Origin: Desmodesmus armatus
Taxonomy: Eukaryota; Chlorophyta; Chlorophyceae; Sphaeropleales; Scenedesmaceae
Direction: 5' to 3'
Assembly: GCA_007449985.2 (NCBI GenBank)
Contig: VIIQ02000015.1
Location: forward strand, 496,001 to 560,000
Length of the DNA: 64,000 nucleotides
Below the pieces are notes generated by a model. That model was not told the origin of the DNA, ran no database searches, and was given only the letters and a program-made list of their open reading frames with translations. The position numbers were made by a program, and so were the translations under genes. Each line of letters starts with the position of its first letter. The stretch's first letter is position 1. Shown here one piece after another: positions 22,694-36,568 of the stretch.

Positions 22694-23267
22694 CTGAAAA
22701 GGAGGGTGTAGGGGGTAAGTGAGGGTGTGGGGGTGCCAAGAAAGAGGCAACCTCCGATCCCAGGTTAGTAACAGTCACCCCCTGGACCACCAGGGTAAGG
22801 AGGTGGGGCAGCAAGTGATGCCTGACCGGCATGAGCGATGGGACCGCAGCAGTACTGTGGCAGCTGCTGCTGCTGCTGCCGCGCCCAGCACTGCCGCTGC
22901 TGGCCTGGGGTGGTGGTAGGATACGTAGGACTCTGACATTGCCCCGCAGGGCTAGGGTTTTGACTGCAAGGCCCCACTGCTGGGTACTGAGCCTGCCACA
23001 TACATGGATGCGGATTTCGGGGACGTGGTCGAAGCAGCGGGTGGACAGGCGCCACATGCGCAGCTGCTGCTGCAGGAAATCTGTGCTGGGGTCTGTGATA
23101 GGGTGCTGTGCTGGCCCACTGGTGGGGGGTGTGCTGGGGTGGGTGCTGGGGGGTCCAGACAGGCGCAGGACAATGGCACGGGTGGACTGTGTGGCCCTGG
23201 TGTTGATGCCTGTGCTGGCCAGGCGCAGATTGGCCACATCGCGAGCCTCTAGGCGGTCGACGATCGC
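20190..23267 (-). CDS. Large leucine-rich repeat protein with F-box-like start
   Basis: One long exon of 1025 codons plus stop opens after an acceptor at 23268 (CCTCTGCAG). The exon begins AIVDRLEARDVANLRLAST, resembling the second half of the F-box-like head seen in many green-algal LRR proteins. The initiating exon is therefore upstream (23268-23500) and was not resolved. Repeated LRR units follow, e.g. CLRHLDLSCAW, ALTHLTLQLP, SLTALKLTVLA, LRELKLVGNF and GLQSLCLQDCRL, separated by long poly-A, G and S stretches coded by GCA/GCT runs. No transmembrane segment is obvious. Possibly a substrate adaptor; the function is inferred only from the fold. Divergent from the sulfotransferase gene. Confidence 0.8.
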
Positions 23268-24076
23268 CTGCAGAGGTTGAGGAAGGTTGAGAGGACAGGG
23301 CGGGGCAGGTGGGGTTCACACAGTAGGTGATCAGCAGTAGGGTGGGTAGAAAAGGTCGGGAAGAGCTGATGCAGCATGCATGCATATGCCAAAAGCTGAA
23401 AACTGCTATCTGATCAATTGATTTGACAGTTGAGAAGCAGCAACGCCCTCAGAACACTGGTTTGGTCCAGGAAAGGCACCTGGAATGCAGCGCACGGGAT
23501 CTCATGCAGCAAGTGCAGTGCACCGCTCATTGAAGCCTGGAGATAGCCGCTGATCAAGGTTGCGAGTGAAAAGTGTTTTGAATTAACAACGACAAAGAAC
23601 TGTGGACGCAGACGTGAAGGCGGGACCGAAAGTAACCACAAAGCAGTGGTGTGTGCAGACTGGCAAGCCGGAAAAACCAACAGAGTGTCAGTGTGAGGCC
23701 TGGACACGCTTCTTATATCAGTGGGCACAGCCCCAAGACACTAATGCCCGGGTATTGCACATGACAAATCGCAACACAGCCATCATCAAGCCCGCTCATC
23801 CAAGTCCGGGATCATCTAAGTCTCTGTACATGTGTAATAACTCTGTTCTGCCACCACCCCGCACGACCTGCCACCTCCGCACCCGCGCAACTTCTGTACT
23901 GTGTGCCCTCAAGAGGATCGTTGCATAGCAAGCAGAGTAAATCTAGAACAACTCCTTTGTGGTCTCTTGGTCTGCTTGGCGTTCTCCGTGGGCGCAGGTG
24001 CCTCGTCTGCGATGCTCTCCCTCCACAGCAGCAGCTTGGCTTGAAACAGCAGCAAATAGCCTGTGGCACACCCAGC
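23268..24076. promoter_or_regulatory. Divergent region between the LRR and sulfotransferase genes
   Basis: Must contain the missing first exon of the LRR gene and the promoters of both genes. No specific motif assigned. Confidence 0.4.
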
Positions 24077-26365
24077 ATGGTGGTTGCACGTCATAACCCC
24101 ACCAAAAAGCAGCCTAGGCATCCTTGCATGCAGCAGTGTGCAGTCTGGCGCTTTTTTCTACTGTTGGTGGTGGCCCTGTCCCTCTGTCAGCAATGCAGCA
24201 GCTCCAGCCCGTTTGCTCCCCAGCAGCACAATCAGCACTGGAGGAAGATGCTGCAGTGGGTCGGCGCGGACGAAAGCATCCCCTACAACGGCTCAGCAGT
24301 GCTCAGCACGTACCCATCCTTAAATGGCACAGGCGCCTCCCTGCGCAAGCTGATGCCAGCAGTTGCAGGCTACGTCAACAAATCAGGGCCTGCAGAAATG
24401 CTGAGCTGGTCTCAAAAGCCCCATTACGCAGTCGCCCGTGAGGCTATCTTCATCAACTGGCGACAGCAGGAGCTGACTAACCCAGCCCCGCAGCTCTACG
24501 CAGGACAGCAGCCGACATGCGCAGCAGCTAGGCACCCGCCCGTGCCTTTCCACCACTGCCACGTGTTTGTGAACCACCACTACCGTGTGGCGTATATCAG
24601 GAGCCCCAAGTCTGCCAGCACCAGCATCATGAACTGGCTGGGCCAGTGCAGGTGGAATAAAACCCGCAACTGGAACAGCACAACCTGCATGAACTACTCC
24701 TGGTGAGTGCTGGGTCTCCTGCAGATGCTGCTTACTGCTTAGAGTCCCGGCTAGGTCAGAAGCAGGCTACAAACCTCGGTGTTTTGTTGTGGTGAAAACT
24801 GTCAGGGCTCCTACAGCAGTGCAGTGCAGGGACAGTGGCAGCAGTCGTAACTGCTAGTGAGCCTCTGACACATGTAGTGACAGACAGCAATAGCACGATG
24901 GGCATGGGGCTGCAGGATAAACTCAAGCAGGTGCAGCTGCCATCCTGCCACACAGTCACTACTGCTTACGCTCGAAACACCTTACTGTGGACACTCAGCG
25001 CGTGGGGCTCACGATCAGGGTTAACATCGCACCAGGGGCGTCTGGGCAGGGGGCCATGTGGCCGACACACCCGGGGTCCCAGTGACAGCGTAGCACACAA
25101 ACAGTGGCAGCAGCAGCCATCACTGCTGATAGCCCTTGAGGTAGACACTGCTGGGCAGTAGCCTGCTAGGCATGGAGCTGCAGGATGGCCCATGCAATTA
25201 GATGCCGCGTCAGCCCTGCTGCATGCAGTCATTTGTGCTGGCTCCTCAGTCCTTCATGCACTTCCTGCGCTGGCTCTGCCTTTGTGCATGTCCCTGTATC
25301 CATCCTTGCCGCCATGCCTTGCGCTGCGCTAAACCTCTGCTGTGCTGTGCCATGCTATGCCATGCTGTGCTGTGCAGGGAGCAGTACCACACCCCGCAGC
25401 AGATCGCCAGCATCTGGAAGGACTACTTTTTCTTCGGCTTCGTGCGCAACCCCTGGGCGCGAGCCTACAGCCTTTACAAAGACATGACAGGCACAAACCA
25501 CTTCCTGCACAAGCACGGCCCCCGTTGCCAGCTGGAGTGGGGCCGGTTCTGCAAGGAGCCGTTTGCAGAGTTTGACCGGCTGTATGGCAGCGGATGCTCC
25601 CACAAGCCTCCCCACTATGCCTACTGGCACATGATGGACCAGTATCACTGCATGATCACGCCCACCGGGGACTGGGCGGTTGACTTCGTGGGGCGCGTCG
25701 AGAAGGGCAATGAGGACTGGAGGGTCGTTGTGGATGAAATGAACAGGAGACGCTTGCCGGGAGTGCCTGAAGTGCAGTGGTCGGATTTGGACCACGTGCA
25801 TAAAGTGGAGCCTGGGCAGAGGCCCCCTGGGGTGCCTGCCAGTCAGGAGCAGAGCCTCCAGCAGCACCAGCAGGAGCAGCGGCCAGCGCATACGCGGCAT
25901 GTTCTTGGAGAGGAGCAGGAGCAGCAGGTGCCTCAGAAGGCGCACGCAGCGCAGCAGCAGCAGCCGTCCCAGATCGGTCGCATATTCCGGCACCTATGGC
26001 GCCGCATCCGGCTGGCGACAGCGTCTTCCAACGAGGAAGAAGCAGAGGCAGACGGGGACGTCGAGGACTTTGCTGTTGCTGGGGGCGGGTTCCCTCCGAA
26101 CCCGGATAAGGAGGGGGCGTCTGGGCCTTACACAGGCAGCAACGAGCACTGCATAGATGCCGTGAGCCAGTGGTTTGCATGTGACATTGAGAAGTTTGGG
26201 TACCTGCCGGCACTAGAGGGTGCAGGTGAGAGTGCTGCTGCTGCTGCTGCAGCAGGAGGGCAGGCTGCTGGCGCAAACGGTGCTGTCAATGCCTATGGGG
26301 TGTCAGTAACAGCAGCAGGTGCACCAGTGCAGCAGCCACAGCGGAGTGTGCAGGAGCAAACGTGA
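24077..26365 (+). CDS. Golgi-type sulfotransferase (Sulfotransfer_2 family)
   Basis: Transfers sulfate from PAPS to a glycan or similar acceptor, probably in the Golgi lumen. Exons 24077-24702 and 25378-26365 join through a split TGG codon, giving 537 residues. Seen: a short basic N-terminus (ARHNPTKKQPRH), one membrane segment WRFFLLLVVALSLC (type II anchor), the 5'-phosphosulfate loop YIRSPKSASTSIMNWL, and the 3'-phosphate motif FFFGFVRNPWARAYSLY. A Q-rich insert (about residues 370-425) and an A/G-rich C-terminus are extra to the family. Several N-linked sequons (NKT, NST, NYS) fit a lumenal domain. An in-frame ATG lies upstream at 23903; ATG 24077 is preferred because it places the anchor near the N-terminus. 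Acceptor specificity cannot be read. Confidence 0.88.
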
Positions 26366-28133
26366 GACGCTCACGCAGTGACTGTAGTTCATACGGAGCA
26401 CCCCGCCATACGTGGGATGCGTTGTGTACAGTGTTTGCTGCGGTTCTGGTGCACTCCAGCCAGAGTGTTTTCTTGCTTTTGCCTTGTTCTCAACCCAATC
26501 CCATATCTGGCTCAGCTTATCACAGCAGGCTGCAGCTGCATAGTAGTGCGACTTTGCTGCTGTTCTTGGTACAGATTGGACATCCTATTGACCGGCTGAC
26601 TGACTTGCTGACTTGTTGACGCGAACCCAACCCCGTGTGCCATTGTGTGCATAGCTAGCGGACCTAAGCTGATGTCTCTTAGCTTGCTGACTGTCTGGCA
26701 TTTATGGAAGGCCTCTGCCAGTCACTGGGTGAGGGCAGCACTAGTACTGGTGGTGTCCTTACCCAGGCCCCTGCGAATGTTATCTGCAGGTCCTTGCCCT
26801 GGGCGAGGTGTGTGTGAGCCGTACACCCTGCACATTGCATATGGCTGGAACTCTGTTGCAGGCAGGAGGCCTGGTTTTAAGATTGTCTGTGTGGGCAGGG
26901 TGCTGTGAAGGGCATGGCTTGAGTGTGCATATGGTAACTCAACCGCGTATGAGCAGGTACAGTATACTGCTGTTGTTAGAAGCAGGGCAGGTTGTGTGCA
27001 GTCTGTTTGTGCATTTGGCATGTGCGCAACACCACATGTGTGCTAGGTGCCTGGCGTCTCTTGACGTTGTTCTTTGAGTGCAGAATAACACCTAAGGCAG
27101 GTTAACATGCTGATTGCCCTAGGTCTCCCTCAGCTGACCATCGCACCATGGGCCGACACAGTTGGTACACATGACGGTTTGATACGCAGGGGCTGCTGTT
27201 GTAACTGTCCAGGCACTGCAACAACCAAAACGTGCAGATTTTCGTGTAGCCGATGAATCGCTGTCTGCCCCTGCTTCTGGCTTCTGGAAGTTGAGCCAGC
27301 CTGGCTGGCCTATCTGCCAGCAGGTCACAGTGTCAGCTGCCTTGTGTAGGAGGATCGTAGCGTAGGCCTCGAGGAGCTGCTCCAATAGTGAGTTGCATGC
27401 TAGACAAACCCGAAACCGACCGTTTGTGTTGTCCGATGTGTGCCAAAACTGAGCGGGCAATGACACATCAGCGACCAATCGCACATACTGCAAGGCACGC
27501 AGCTCATTTTGGCCGAGGAAGATGCTGGAATGTTCCGAAGCTCAGCCACCTCCTTCCTACGCCCCCAGATCCATGTTGGTCAACAGGCTGGATTTCGTAG
27601 TGACACCACCCACAACCGCCCAAACATACACGCATAAACCGCTTTATGCTCAGCTTCCATAACCAAGATCTTACTTTATCTCGTGATGGAAGCTAAGGAG
27701 ACTGGACCAAGTAAACGTGCAATTGTGTGAACCGCAGCTCGCACTCGTCCTTCTTACCAGGCCGTCTGTGGCTTGCAGCGTGCTCACCTTACGTCATTCA
27801 AGGACTAAATTTCCATACACAGTCCTCCCCCACAGTGTCCCAACCTTCCCTCGCACACTGGGCAGACGGTTTCAGAGCCTTTGCCGTGCAAGGTTTTGAG
27901 ACAGCTACTGGCAAAACGTTACTTGTTTCTGCGGCTGCTACGCCAGAAGAGCGGGTGAGTCGCTGGGAACAAGCCTTGTACTAGGGGCCTATCGGCCATG
28001 AGATGAGCAGTGACCACACGCCGATTGTCCAGCAATAAGTTGATATGTATGATATTCAGCCGTGGGGGTGTGTATTTCTCCATTCTCCAGGTTGACGACA
28101 GTACCTGCTGGTCGACTGGAGAGACACAGGAAG
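26366..28133. other. Intergenic region without a recognised gene
   Basis: Holds the 3' UTR of the sulfotransferase gene and the 5' flank of the Q-rich gene. A minus-strand ORF at 27119-27493 (124 codons, ending CTNCVGPWCDGQLRET) and a plus-strand exon-like stretch ending at a GTGAGT donor near 27954 could be pieces of genes. Neither matches anything I know and their phases do not join the neighbours. Confidence 0.4.
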
Positions 28134-29006
28134 ATGCAGGAGTCAGCGCCTCTACACTATCAGCTATCAGCTGGATTGTCCGAGCAATACATCGCCGAGG
28201 ATGCCGAGGATGCAGGTAAAGCTTCATCATCCTCCCTGAAGGTGGACAGCTGGGCTCTCTGAGCGCTCGCAATGGTTGTTTTGTAGACACTGACTTGCGT
28301 GTTGTGTGCTTTGTGCAGAGTCCAGCGTGGGTGACTCGAACACGCGCCTGGGATGGACGGGACTGGCTCTTTGTCCAAGTCAGCTTTGGGGCAGCAGCCA
28401 ACAACACCATGCTGAACGCCTGCAAGTTCACTCACATCTGGATGTGGGTGACATGGCTGCGAAACAAGCGGGAGGTGACCACAGTAGTACGGCGATGACA
28501 ATGACCGACTGTGGTGATGACTTTGAGCTGTTCGCAGAGGATGCCGATCAGCTCCTGCATGACGCCAACGCTTTCGATGCCTACCCAGGTATGTTGTTTC
28601 GCGCATCGCGTTTGGGCTCTGCTCGCAGTGTGTGTGTGGGTGTGTGGGTTGGGGGGGGGGGGGTATGATGTGGGTGGGTGGGTGGGTGTACGACAACTGC
28701 ATGTTTCTGCCACAAATGGTCCCATACACCCTTTATAACTACCACAACCTCATTGCGAAGCTGGCCACGATCCCAAAGCCTCACACGCAGTATGTTTTGC
28801 ACCAAATTATTGTCTGTGCAGGCGGTGTCGAAGCTGCTCTGGCCGACTGGGAGGCTGCTGTCTCAAGCAAAGCCGATCCAGTGGCACCTGTGCCAGCAGC
28901 AGGTGCAGAGGTCAGCAGCAGCAGCTGCTGCAACTATGCCCCACAGCAGCAGCACTTTGTGCCCACGAGGCTGCCCCCATGGCGCCAGCAGCAGCTCGCA
29001 GGCCAA

Positions 29007-29041
<35 letters not shown>

Positions 29042-29402
29042 GCTGTTCCAGCAGCAGTGCATGCAGCAGTGGCAGCCAGCACCCTACAGCCTCCTAGCTG
29101 CCCACAAGCAGCAGCAACTGCAGCAGTGGCTGCAACAGCTCCTCAGCCCGCCAGTGCTACAGCCCCATGCGCCCGGCCCCTGGCCTGTAGCCGCACCAGC
29201 AGCGATCACCCTCGATCTTCACCAGCAGCAGCAGCAGCAGCAGGGGGTTGTACAGCCTGTTATTATGCAGCAGTCGTGTCCCTTTGCAGCTTTCAAGGGT
29301 GATGTGGTGGGAGCTGTGCTGGCAGGGCTGGTGCCTGCGCCAAGCTGTGACAGTAATGACGAATGGATGGGGGCCATGTGCCCAGGCCTGCCTCATTGCT
29401 AA
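28134..29402 (+). CDS. Q-rich protein of unknown function
   Basis: Three exons, 28134-28215, 28319-28588 and 28822-29402, join in phase to 310 residues. ATG 28134 is the first in-frame Met of exon 1, but that exon also has an upstream AG acceptor at 28090, so a further 5' exon is possible. The N-terminal part reads MQESAPLHYQLSAGLSEQY and has an acidic stretch DDFELFAEDADQLLHDA. The C-terminal 190 residues are dominated by Q runs with scattered W, L and P, as in transcriptional co-activators. No catalytic motif, zinc finger or membrane segment is visible and I do not recognise the family. The intron at 28589-28821 has a G-run. Confidence 0.6.
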
Positions 29403-32400
29403 GCAGCCGCAGCCCTCGCAGCCCTCGCAGCAGCAGCAGCAGCAACAGCAGCAGCCCCTGCTGGTACGTGTACCCCGGCTCAGGCCAAGCCTTTGCTTGG
29501 TCTCGCTTTGAGGAGTACCCCCTGACTTGACTTTTGACTTGACTTTCTTGCATGTTGTATGGTTCAATGTTGCAAGCAGCTGCTTGCAGCTGATAAGCGC
29601 TTGGGTAGCATGGGACTCCTGGTCTGACTCTTGGCCACTTTGTTTCAGCTGCTGCCTGGCCAACAGCTGTCGGCCACCTTCCAACGATGGATGGCAATGC
29701 CATAAATGTGTTTTGTGCTGGCTGTGCAGTGATTGTTTCTGGAGAGTGCAGCACACTGTGATGTTTTCAGACCCGCATTGGTGTCGGGTGCAGCACACTG
29801 TGATGTTCCCAGTTCCTCCCTGCTGTTGTGCATGCATGCATGGGTGGTGTGTGCACTGACGACGCCCCTTCTGTTGTCACTTGCATAACACCAAGTGCAG
29901 CACACTGTGGTGTTCCCAAGTTCTGGCTGCTGTTGTGGATGTATGGATGCATGCGTGGCCCTGGTGCTGACAAGGGCCCTTCCTGTTGGTCACGTGCATT
30001 ACATCAAGTGCAGCACACTGTGGCACACCCGCACTGCTGTTGTGGATGCATGGATGCATGCGAGTCCCTTGTGCTAACAAGGGCCCTTCCTGTTACCACA
30101 CTTGTACCACCATGGTCATTTTTGGCCGCACCGTCCTGCCATGAACTGCTCCAGCGCTAACAGCAGTGCTGATCCAGCACGTCACTACATCAGGACTCTT
30201 TATGCTTCTGCACACTGCATCTGGTTGCGCTGAGGCGCTAACAGCAGTGTTCCTAGCATGTTTCCTAGCATGTTTCCTCGCCAGAACTGTTCATGCACCT
30301 GCTGCCCCTCACTGCGTCTGGTCTGGTTGCACAGAGGCCGCATGTACAGCTCGGTGCATCATGCAGCATGCAGCCCAGCATTCCCAGCTGGCTCTCACGG
30401 CCGCCTTCCTGCGCATCCCTGCTTTGTAGGCCCTTCGATGCAGCCAGTCCTGTGTAGCGGAGCACACTGTCCCTGTCCGATGTTGCTGCCTCTGTGCTGT
30501 CTGAGGCAAGTTGTGCCTCAGATGCGCTTTGGCTGTGGTGTTGCTGCTATTGCCTGCGGTGCCTGGCGCGCGTTTGCTGCATTGTTCGCTGCGATGTCTG
30601 CGCGTGTTGCATGTTGTGGATGGCAAGCCGCGCCCTGTCTTTTGTGGCTGCTTCCCCTGTGTGTGTGTGCTTCCGTTGTTGTTGATGTCAGCTTTGCCAG
30701 TACTGTGCTGCTCATGTGCTACGTATAGTGTTTCATGCATGCGCTAGGGTTTTGTCTCAGACACCCAACCAACGCACTCTCTGGGAGCATGCCTTGAGCA
30801 TGCCGACAGTTCCCCAGCAGCCACCGCTGCTGTTACTCAGTCACCCTTTCATCCTTGCAGTCATAAGAAGGTGTGACATGCACGTTTGCGTAACAGCCTG
30901 TTTGTTGAAGGAGTCTTACCATAGGGTTCACATAGGGTTCAGGCTCTTGCCGACTGTCAGGCGGTATCACACAATACCTGAGAGTACGCACCAGTCCTCA
31001 AGTAGCGTCAATGCATGCAAGCCATGTGGGAGTGTTAGTCAGCGGTGTTTCAAGGGCGTGTGTCGCTGTTTCTCACAACTGCAGTTTGAGACCTCTGCGT
31101 GTGTGAGTGTAGACAGTTGCGGGCTGCTGTTTGCGTGTGGCTGTTTGTCAGAATTAGTTTTGCTGCGGGCCTTTGCATGTGTCGTGTATGGAATGGATGT
31201 CGAGCTCACTTGTGGTATGAGGCAACGATCTGGTACAGCATCGGACTTGTGCTTGGTCAAGGCATGCCCCATCTTCTTGTACTGTCAGGGCTTGCAGGGA
31301 ATACATGTTTTTGCCACATGACGGTTGTGATCTGCATGTGTACGGACCATCTAGCAGATAAGGTGCACATAACATGACGCAAGACGTGCAACTGCATTGC
31401 AAGGATTGCTGCCTCTGCTTGCATCGCCTGTTGTGGTATTGACATGCATGCGTGTGAGCGGTGGGCCATCAGGAGTCTGCGTTGGCCATGCACCGTTTGC
31501 ATGCACGGTACTGTTGGTTGCGACGGCCTTGGTGGCTTTATGATTGGTACACCTTACATTGAGCAGAGAGGCTCTTTGAGCCTGCTAAACCCCAATCGAT
31601 GTTGGCAATGGTAGGGTTTTGGATCTGCTTCGCTTTGGGGCCGGGGGGTGTTACAAGTGGATACTTTCACCGCTGGGCGGTACTTTTACTTGAGTCATTA
31701 TTGGACGCTCACTTGTTGTTGTTTTACGCCTTATTGGCCGCCGTGTTGTTGTCTCTTGTCTGTATGTATCTCTCGCCCCCTTCTCTCTTTGTCTCTTCTC
31801 ACGTATGGTCAAAGCAGCGTGCATTGTAAAGTGCGCGTGTGTTGTGTGTCAGCAGGGCGTGGGCGGTGGGTGTTGTTTGTGTGGGGGTGTGGTCCAGTCA
31901 TGCAGGCCTTGTTTTGTTGGGCTGTTGAGCACTTGGCCGGCAGCTGGTAATCAATGGTAAGGTGCAGTGGACTTGCAGCACACATGCGCCCCAATGCACG
32001 GCTGGTTGCCGACAGGGTCGCAGTGCAGCAGTGCACCACTGCGATCCAGCCTGACCGCTCTTTATTTTGGGTTGTATGCCTTGTCTCTTTCACTTGCTGC
32101 ATGACTTGTTCATTGCAGCTGCTGCATGGTTATTTATGGCGACGAGCATCACCTCATGGAGGGAGCACTGCTTGTGCTGGCTGTTTGCTGACACTGTGTT
32201 GGGACGCAGCAATTGTCGACTTGTGGATGTGTATGATAGGCAATTGCTGCAGGCGTGAGTTGGTGTTACTGTTTGGCTGGTCTCAGTCATGTAAATGCGT
32301 GTGTCAAATTGATATGAACATGTCCAGACTTGTTCTGCTGCAGTTCAAGTGGGCAGGCATTTGTGGCCATGACTGGCTAGTGCTGGCTGGCCTGGCCAGC

Positions 32401-32773
32401 CTGACCACTGAGTGTTTATGCTAACAGATGTAGAACTTGATTCACCCTCAATCAGGTGGAATATAGTGATGTATGTATCAAAACAGTCTATATGTTGCAG
32501 GTGATTGTGTTGAAAGCAACGTTGATGCCAAGTTGGCAATAATGCCAACTGCAGCTGTCAGCTGTACTCAAATTGCGCACGGCTGCAGCAGCCCCAATGA
32601 CCGAAGCTTCTTCAATCGACTTCACTTATGATGAAGTGGTTGCAGCATGGGATCGGCAGTCATGATTTGGAAGCTTGGACATCAGATCAACACTGATAGT
32701 CGACCTCTGGCCGTCCACTTCCAGTGGCACATAACATTGGCGAATCTATACAAAGTGTTGAGTGGGATCAACC
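29403..32773. other. Long intergenic region
   Basis: About 3.4 kb with a T/G-rich bias and no ORF, RNA or transposon that I can support, apart from the minisatellite listed separately. Confidence 0.5.
29745..30110 (+). repeat. Minisatellite of ~110 bp, 3-4 units
   Basis: Units open with GTGCAGCACACTGTG (29748, 29788, 29896, 30007) and continue with GCTGTTGTG, a GGATGCATG run and AAGGGCCCTTCCTGTT. Units differ by substitutions and small indels. Confidence 0.8.
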
Positions 32774-35700
32774 ATGAGCAGGCCCTTGTCGCACAGCAAC
32801 CGCAGCAGCAGCAGCAGCAGCTACAGCAGCAAACGCGGCACTGAAGGCAGCATCAGCCACAGGCGCCCCTCCAACAGCACAAAACATTCACAAACAGCAC
32901 AACCACGCCATCAGGTTGCTTCTGCAGCAGAAACTGGCGAGTGGCTTGCCAAGGTGATTTGGCTGGGTGGGCACACCTTAGTTTTAATACGGGCCCTCCC
33001 CTCCCCCCCTTGCACACAGAATCCCCACGTACGACATCACTCTCAGACAACACCCCACAGCTGCTTCTGTACACCTCTTGTCCCTCCCCTGTTCTCCCTG
33101 CCCCACAACCTCTCCCCTTTTACCTCCTCTTGTCCCTCCCCCCGTGCCCCTCCCCTCTCGTCCCTTCCCTCTTGTCCCTCCCCTACAATCCCTTCCTCGT
33201 CACCCCCTCTTGTCTCTTTGCAGGCGTTGGCAAGCTCGGGTGTTGCATCCAGAAGGGCCTGCATAGAACTTGTGAAGTCAGGACAGGTTCAAGTGAATGG
33301 AGCTGTCGTCAAGGACCCTGCAACCAAAGTGAGCTTGACAACACAAAGCAGCAGCGGGAAAATTATTGTTTGAAAACACCCGCCCTCGCTCAAGGCATGT
33401 GGCACACTTGATGGGTGCAGTGCTGTGTAGCCGCAGCTGGCAATGTGTTGCCAAAGCTTTCCTCAGGTCCGTGCCACTTTCTGAACTTTATTGTGCAGTC
33501 GGCATGCTCAGCACAGCTGACAGACTAGTTTTGCCGTTCAAAAGGGTCATCAGGCTTTAGCATCAGGCATAGCCCAGAAAAACACGCGCAGCATGCACAT
33601 GTATTAGGATTGCCTAATGAAATAGGAGTAAAATGCAGCGTGACAACTAGACTGCCTATCATGCCAACGTGCTGCGCATGACGCAGAACCATGTCATTTC
33701 TGCAACTGCTTTCCCCGCCACAGGTCGATTTGTCGGCTGACAGGCTTGCTGTCAACGGCCGGCTGCTCACAACAGCAGCAGCGTCCACCCTGTGTCACTT
33801 TGCAGTGCACAAGCCAGTGGGGTACATCTGCAGCAACGTGTCAAGGCAGCCGGGCATGAGGGCTATAGACCTTCTGCAACCCTACCTGGACAGTTGGCAG
33901 CAAAAACACAAGGTGAATAGGGTTTATGGTTTAGGGGTTGCGTTGGTGCCAAAAACAAGTGACACCCAGGTGTGTGCTGGCCTTGTGTAGTAGCATACAG
34001 CTAAAGACACAGCCTAGTCGCTGCTGCTGGCAGATGGGGGGAGAGCGTGGCTGGCCGCAGCAGCTGAAAAAGCTTTGCTGGTCCATGCCCTCGTTGCCAT
34101 GTGAGTTGGGAATTTTTTTTGCGTGTCACCCAGATGTCACCTACTACAAGGATGCTTTTGGTAGGGGTTGGGTTGGTTTGACCTCGGTTTGACCCTTTTT
34201 GACCTTGCACATGTACACCTGCTCCATACAGGGTCAGCTCCCACCGCGCCTCTTCACTGTCGGTCGCCTGGATGTCGCGACATCAGGGCTGTTGTTTGTC
34301 ACAAACGACGGTGAGCGCCTAGGTCACTTGTCGCCTGGTGGTGTCTTGCTTGTGTAGCACCAAGGTGGATTTGCTGCCGCAGCAGTGCGCAATGAACCTG
34401 GCCGGAAACACGTGTCATGACGATGATAATGACGGTGAGATGAGGCGAGCTGGGTCGGGGTAACCCCACTGGGGTCATGCCGGTTTGTAAGGGAGCAGCA
34501 GTGAGGCGTGAAGGGTTGCAGTAGCCGCCGCTGCAATTGAGAGACCCTTGGTGTTTGTCACCTGCATCGGCATCGGCCCTATCAATCAGAGGTGACTTTT
34601 GTTCAGCCTTTTGCCGTTGAGCTTCAGTGGCTTCTCATGGCTTGTGCATGTCCTCCCTTTTCTGTACATCGTACTGCCAGCAGCAGTGCTGCTGCTGACA
34701 TGCCTGCCGCTACCTGCCTGCCGCTGGTATTTGTGTGAACTGCAGGGAGTTGGGCCAACCAAGTTATCCACCCTTCAGCAGATATCACCAAGGTGAGCCT
34801 GAGCATGTGCACAGGGCCTGAGTCTCATCACCTTTGCGCGGCTGTAGGCGGGTGGACACAGCTGCTGTAACACACAACAAACATTACATACAACAACAAG
34901 TGTCTTAGCGCGTGGTTTCAGCCCAGCTGTCAAGCCGTATGTAGGCTGCTCCAGCATACACAACACAGTGCGCATGATGTGGCTCGAGAGTAGCATGGTG
35001 CAGCACCAGCTTTGTGCGTGTCCGCGTCATTGGACCCCAATGCAAACTGCATTGCACCCTGAACAACGCATGGCTATGTACAGAACCGCAACTCCATAGC
35101 ACCCTATACAACATGACATGGCTGTGTGCTGAACCCCCAACTGCATTGCACCCCATACAACGAGGCTTGGCTTTGTGTGTGCTGCTGTGGCATGCTGCAG
35201 GAGTACTGGGTGACCCTGCCGCAAGACATGGCTATGTGCTGAACCCCAACCGCATTGCACCCCATACAACGAGGCATGGCTGTGTGTGTGATGCTGTTAC
35301 CTTTGAACTCCCTTTTTTAATAGGTGTCTTCCATTTTTGCCAAAACAGTGTTTTCATTGCTGCATGACGTGCTGCTGTGGCATGCTGCAGGAGTACTGGG
35401 TTACGTTACCGCAAGACCCCACACCACAGCAGCTGCAGCTCCTGCGTGCTGGGACCGAAATCGAGGGAGTCAGGGTTGTGCCCAAGGTCACCAAAGTGCT
35501 GCAGAGCAGTTCAGCAGCAGCAGCAGCAGCAGCAGGTGGTGGTCAGGGGTCTGCACAACCAGCAGGAGGCAGGAGGGGCAGCGGCAGAGGTGGTGGTGGT
35601 GGTGGGGACAGCAGGGGGCGCTGTGTGCTGCGGCTGGATGTTTCTGAAGGGAAAAAACATGAGGTGCGCACTAGGGGGTATGGGGTGGGGGGTGGGGGTG

Positions 35701-36516
35701 AAGTTGAGGGGGGGGGATTGAAAAGAGGGGGTCCGGGTGGTCCCAAAGGTCACCAAAGTGCTGCAGAGCAGTTCAGCAGCAGCAGCAGCAGCAGGTGGTG
35801 GTGGTCAGGGCTCTGCAGCAGCAGCAGGAGGCAGGAGGGGCAGCGGCAGAGGTGTAGGGGACAGCAGGGGGCGCTGTGTGCTGCGACTGGATGTTTCTGA
35901 GGGGAGGAAACATGAGGTGCGCACTGGGGGGTGGGGGGGGGGTGAAGTTGAGAGGGGGGGTTATTGAAACGAGGAGTCCGGGTGGTCCCACAGGTCACTA
36001 AGGTGCTGCAGAGCAGTTCAGCAGCAGCAGCAGGTGGTGGTGGTCAGGGCTCTGCACGAGCAGCAGGAGGCATGACGAGCAGCGGCAGGGGTGTAGGGGA
36101 CAGCAGGGGGCGCTGTGTGCTGCGGCTGGATGTTTTTGAAGGGAAGAAACATGAGGTGCGCACTAGGGTGTGTGTGGGGGGGGGGGGGGAGGGGAGGGGG
36201 GGGGGGGGGAGGGACCGCCACACAGCATCGCTGCTCCTATAATTGTGGTATGCCCTTGGGATGGAACATGTGGCTGCGAGTGTGGGTTGCTGCAGATCCA
36301 GGCAGGGACGTTTGGCTGCAGAGGCAACGCCGCGGCGGGGGGATTGCTATGCTGCATGCCAGCAGATATAATCCACTATGTTGCATGCCTTTTCCCCTGC
36401 AGGTCGTATGTAGATTTCTTCACTGGTTTTGCTGGCCATCAGCTGCGCCACCCGCAGCTATGGGGGCCTCCTTGCTCCTGCTATGAACCACACACGTCTG
36501 TGACCCCACCTTCACC

Positions 36517-36568
<52 letters not shown>

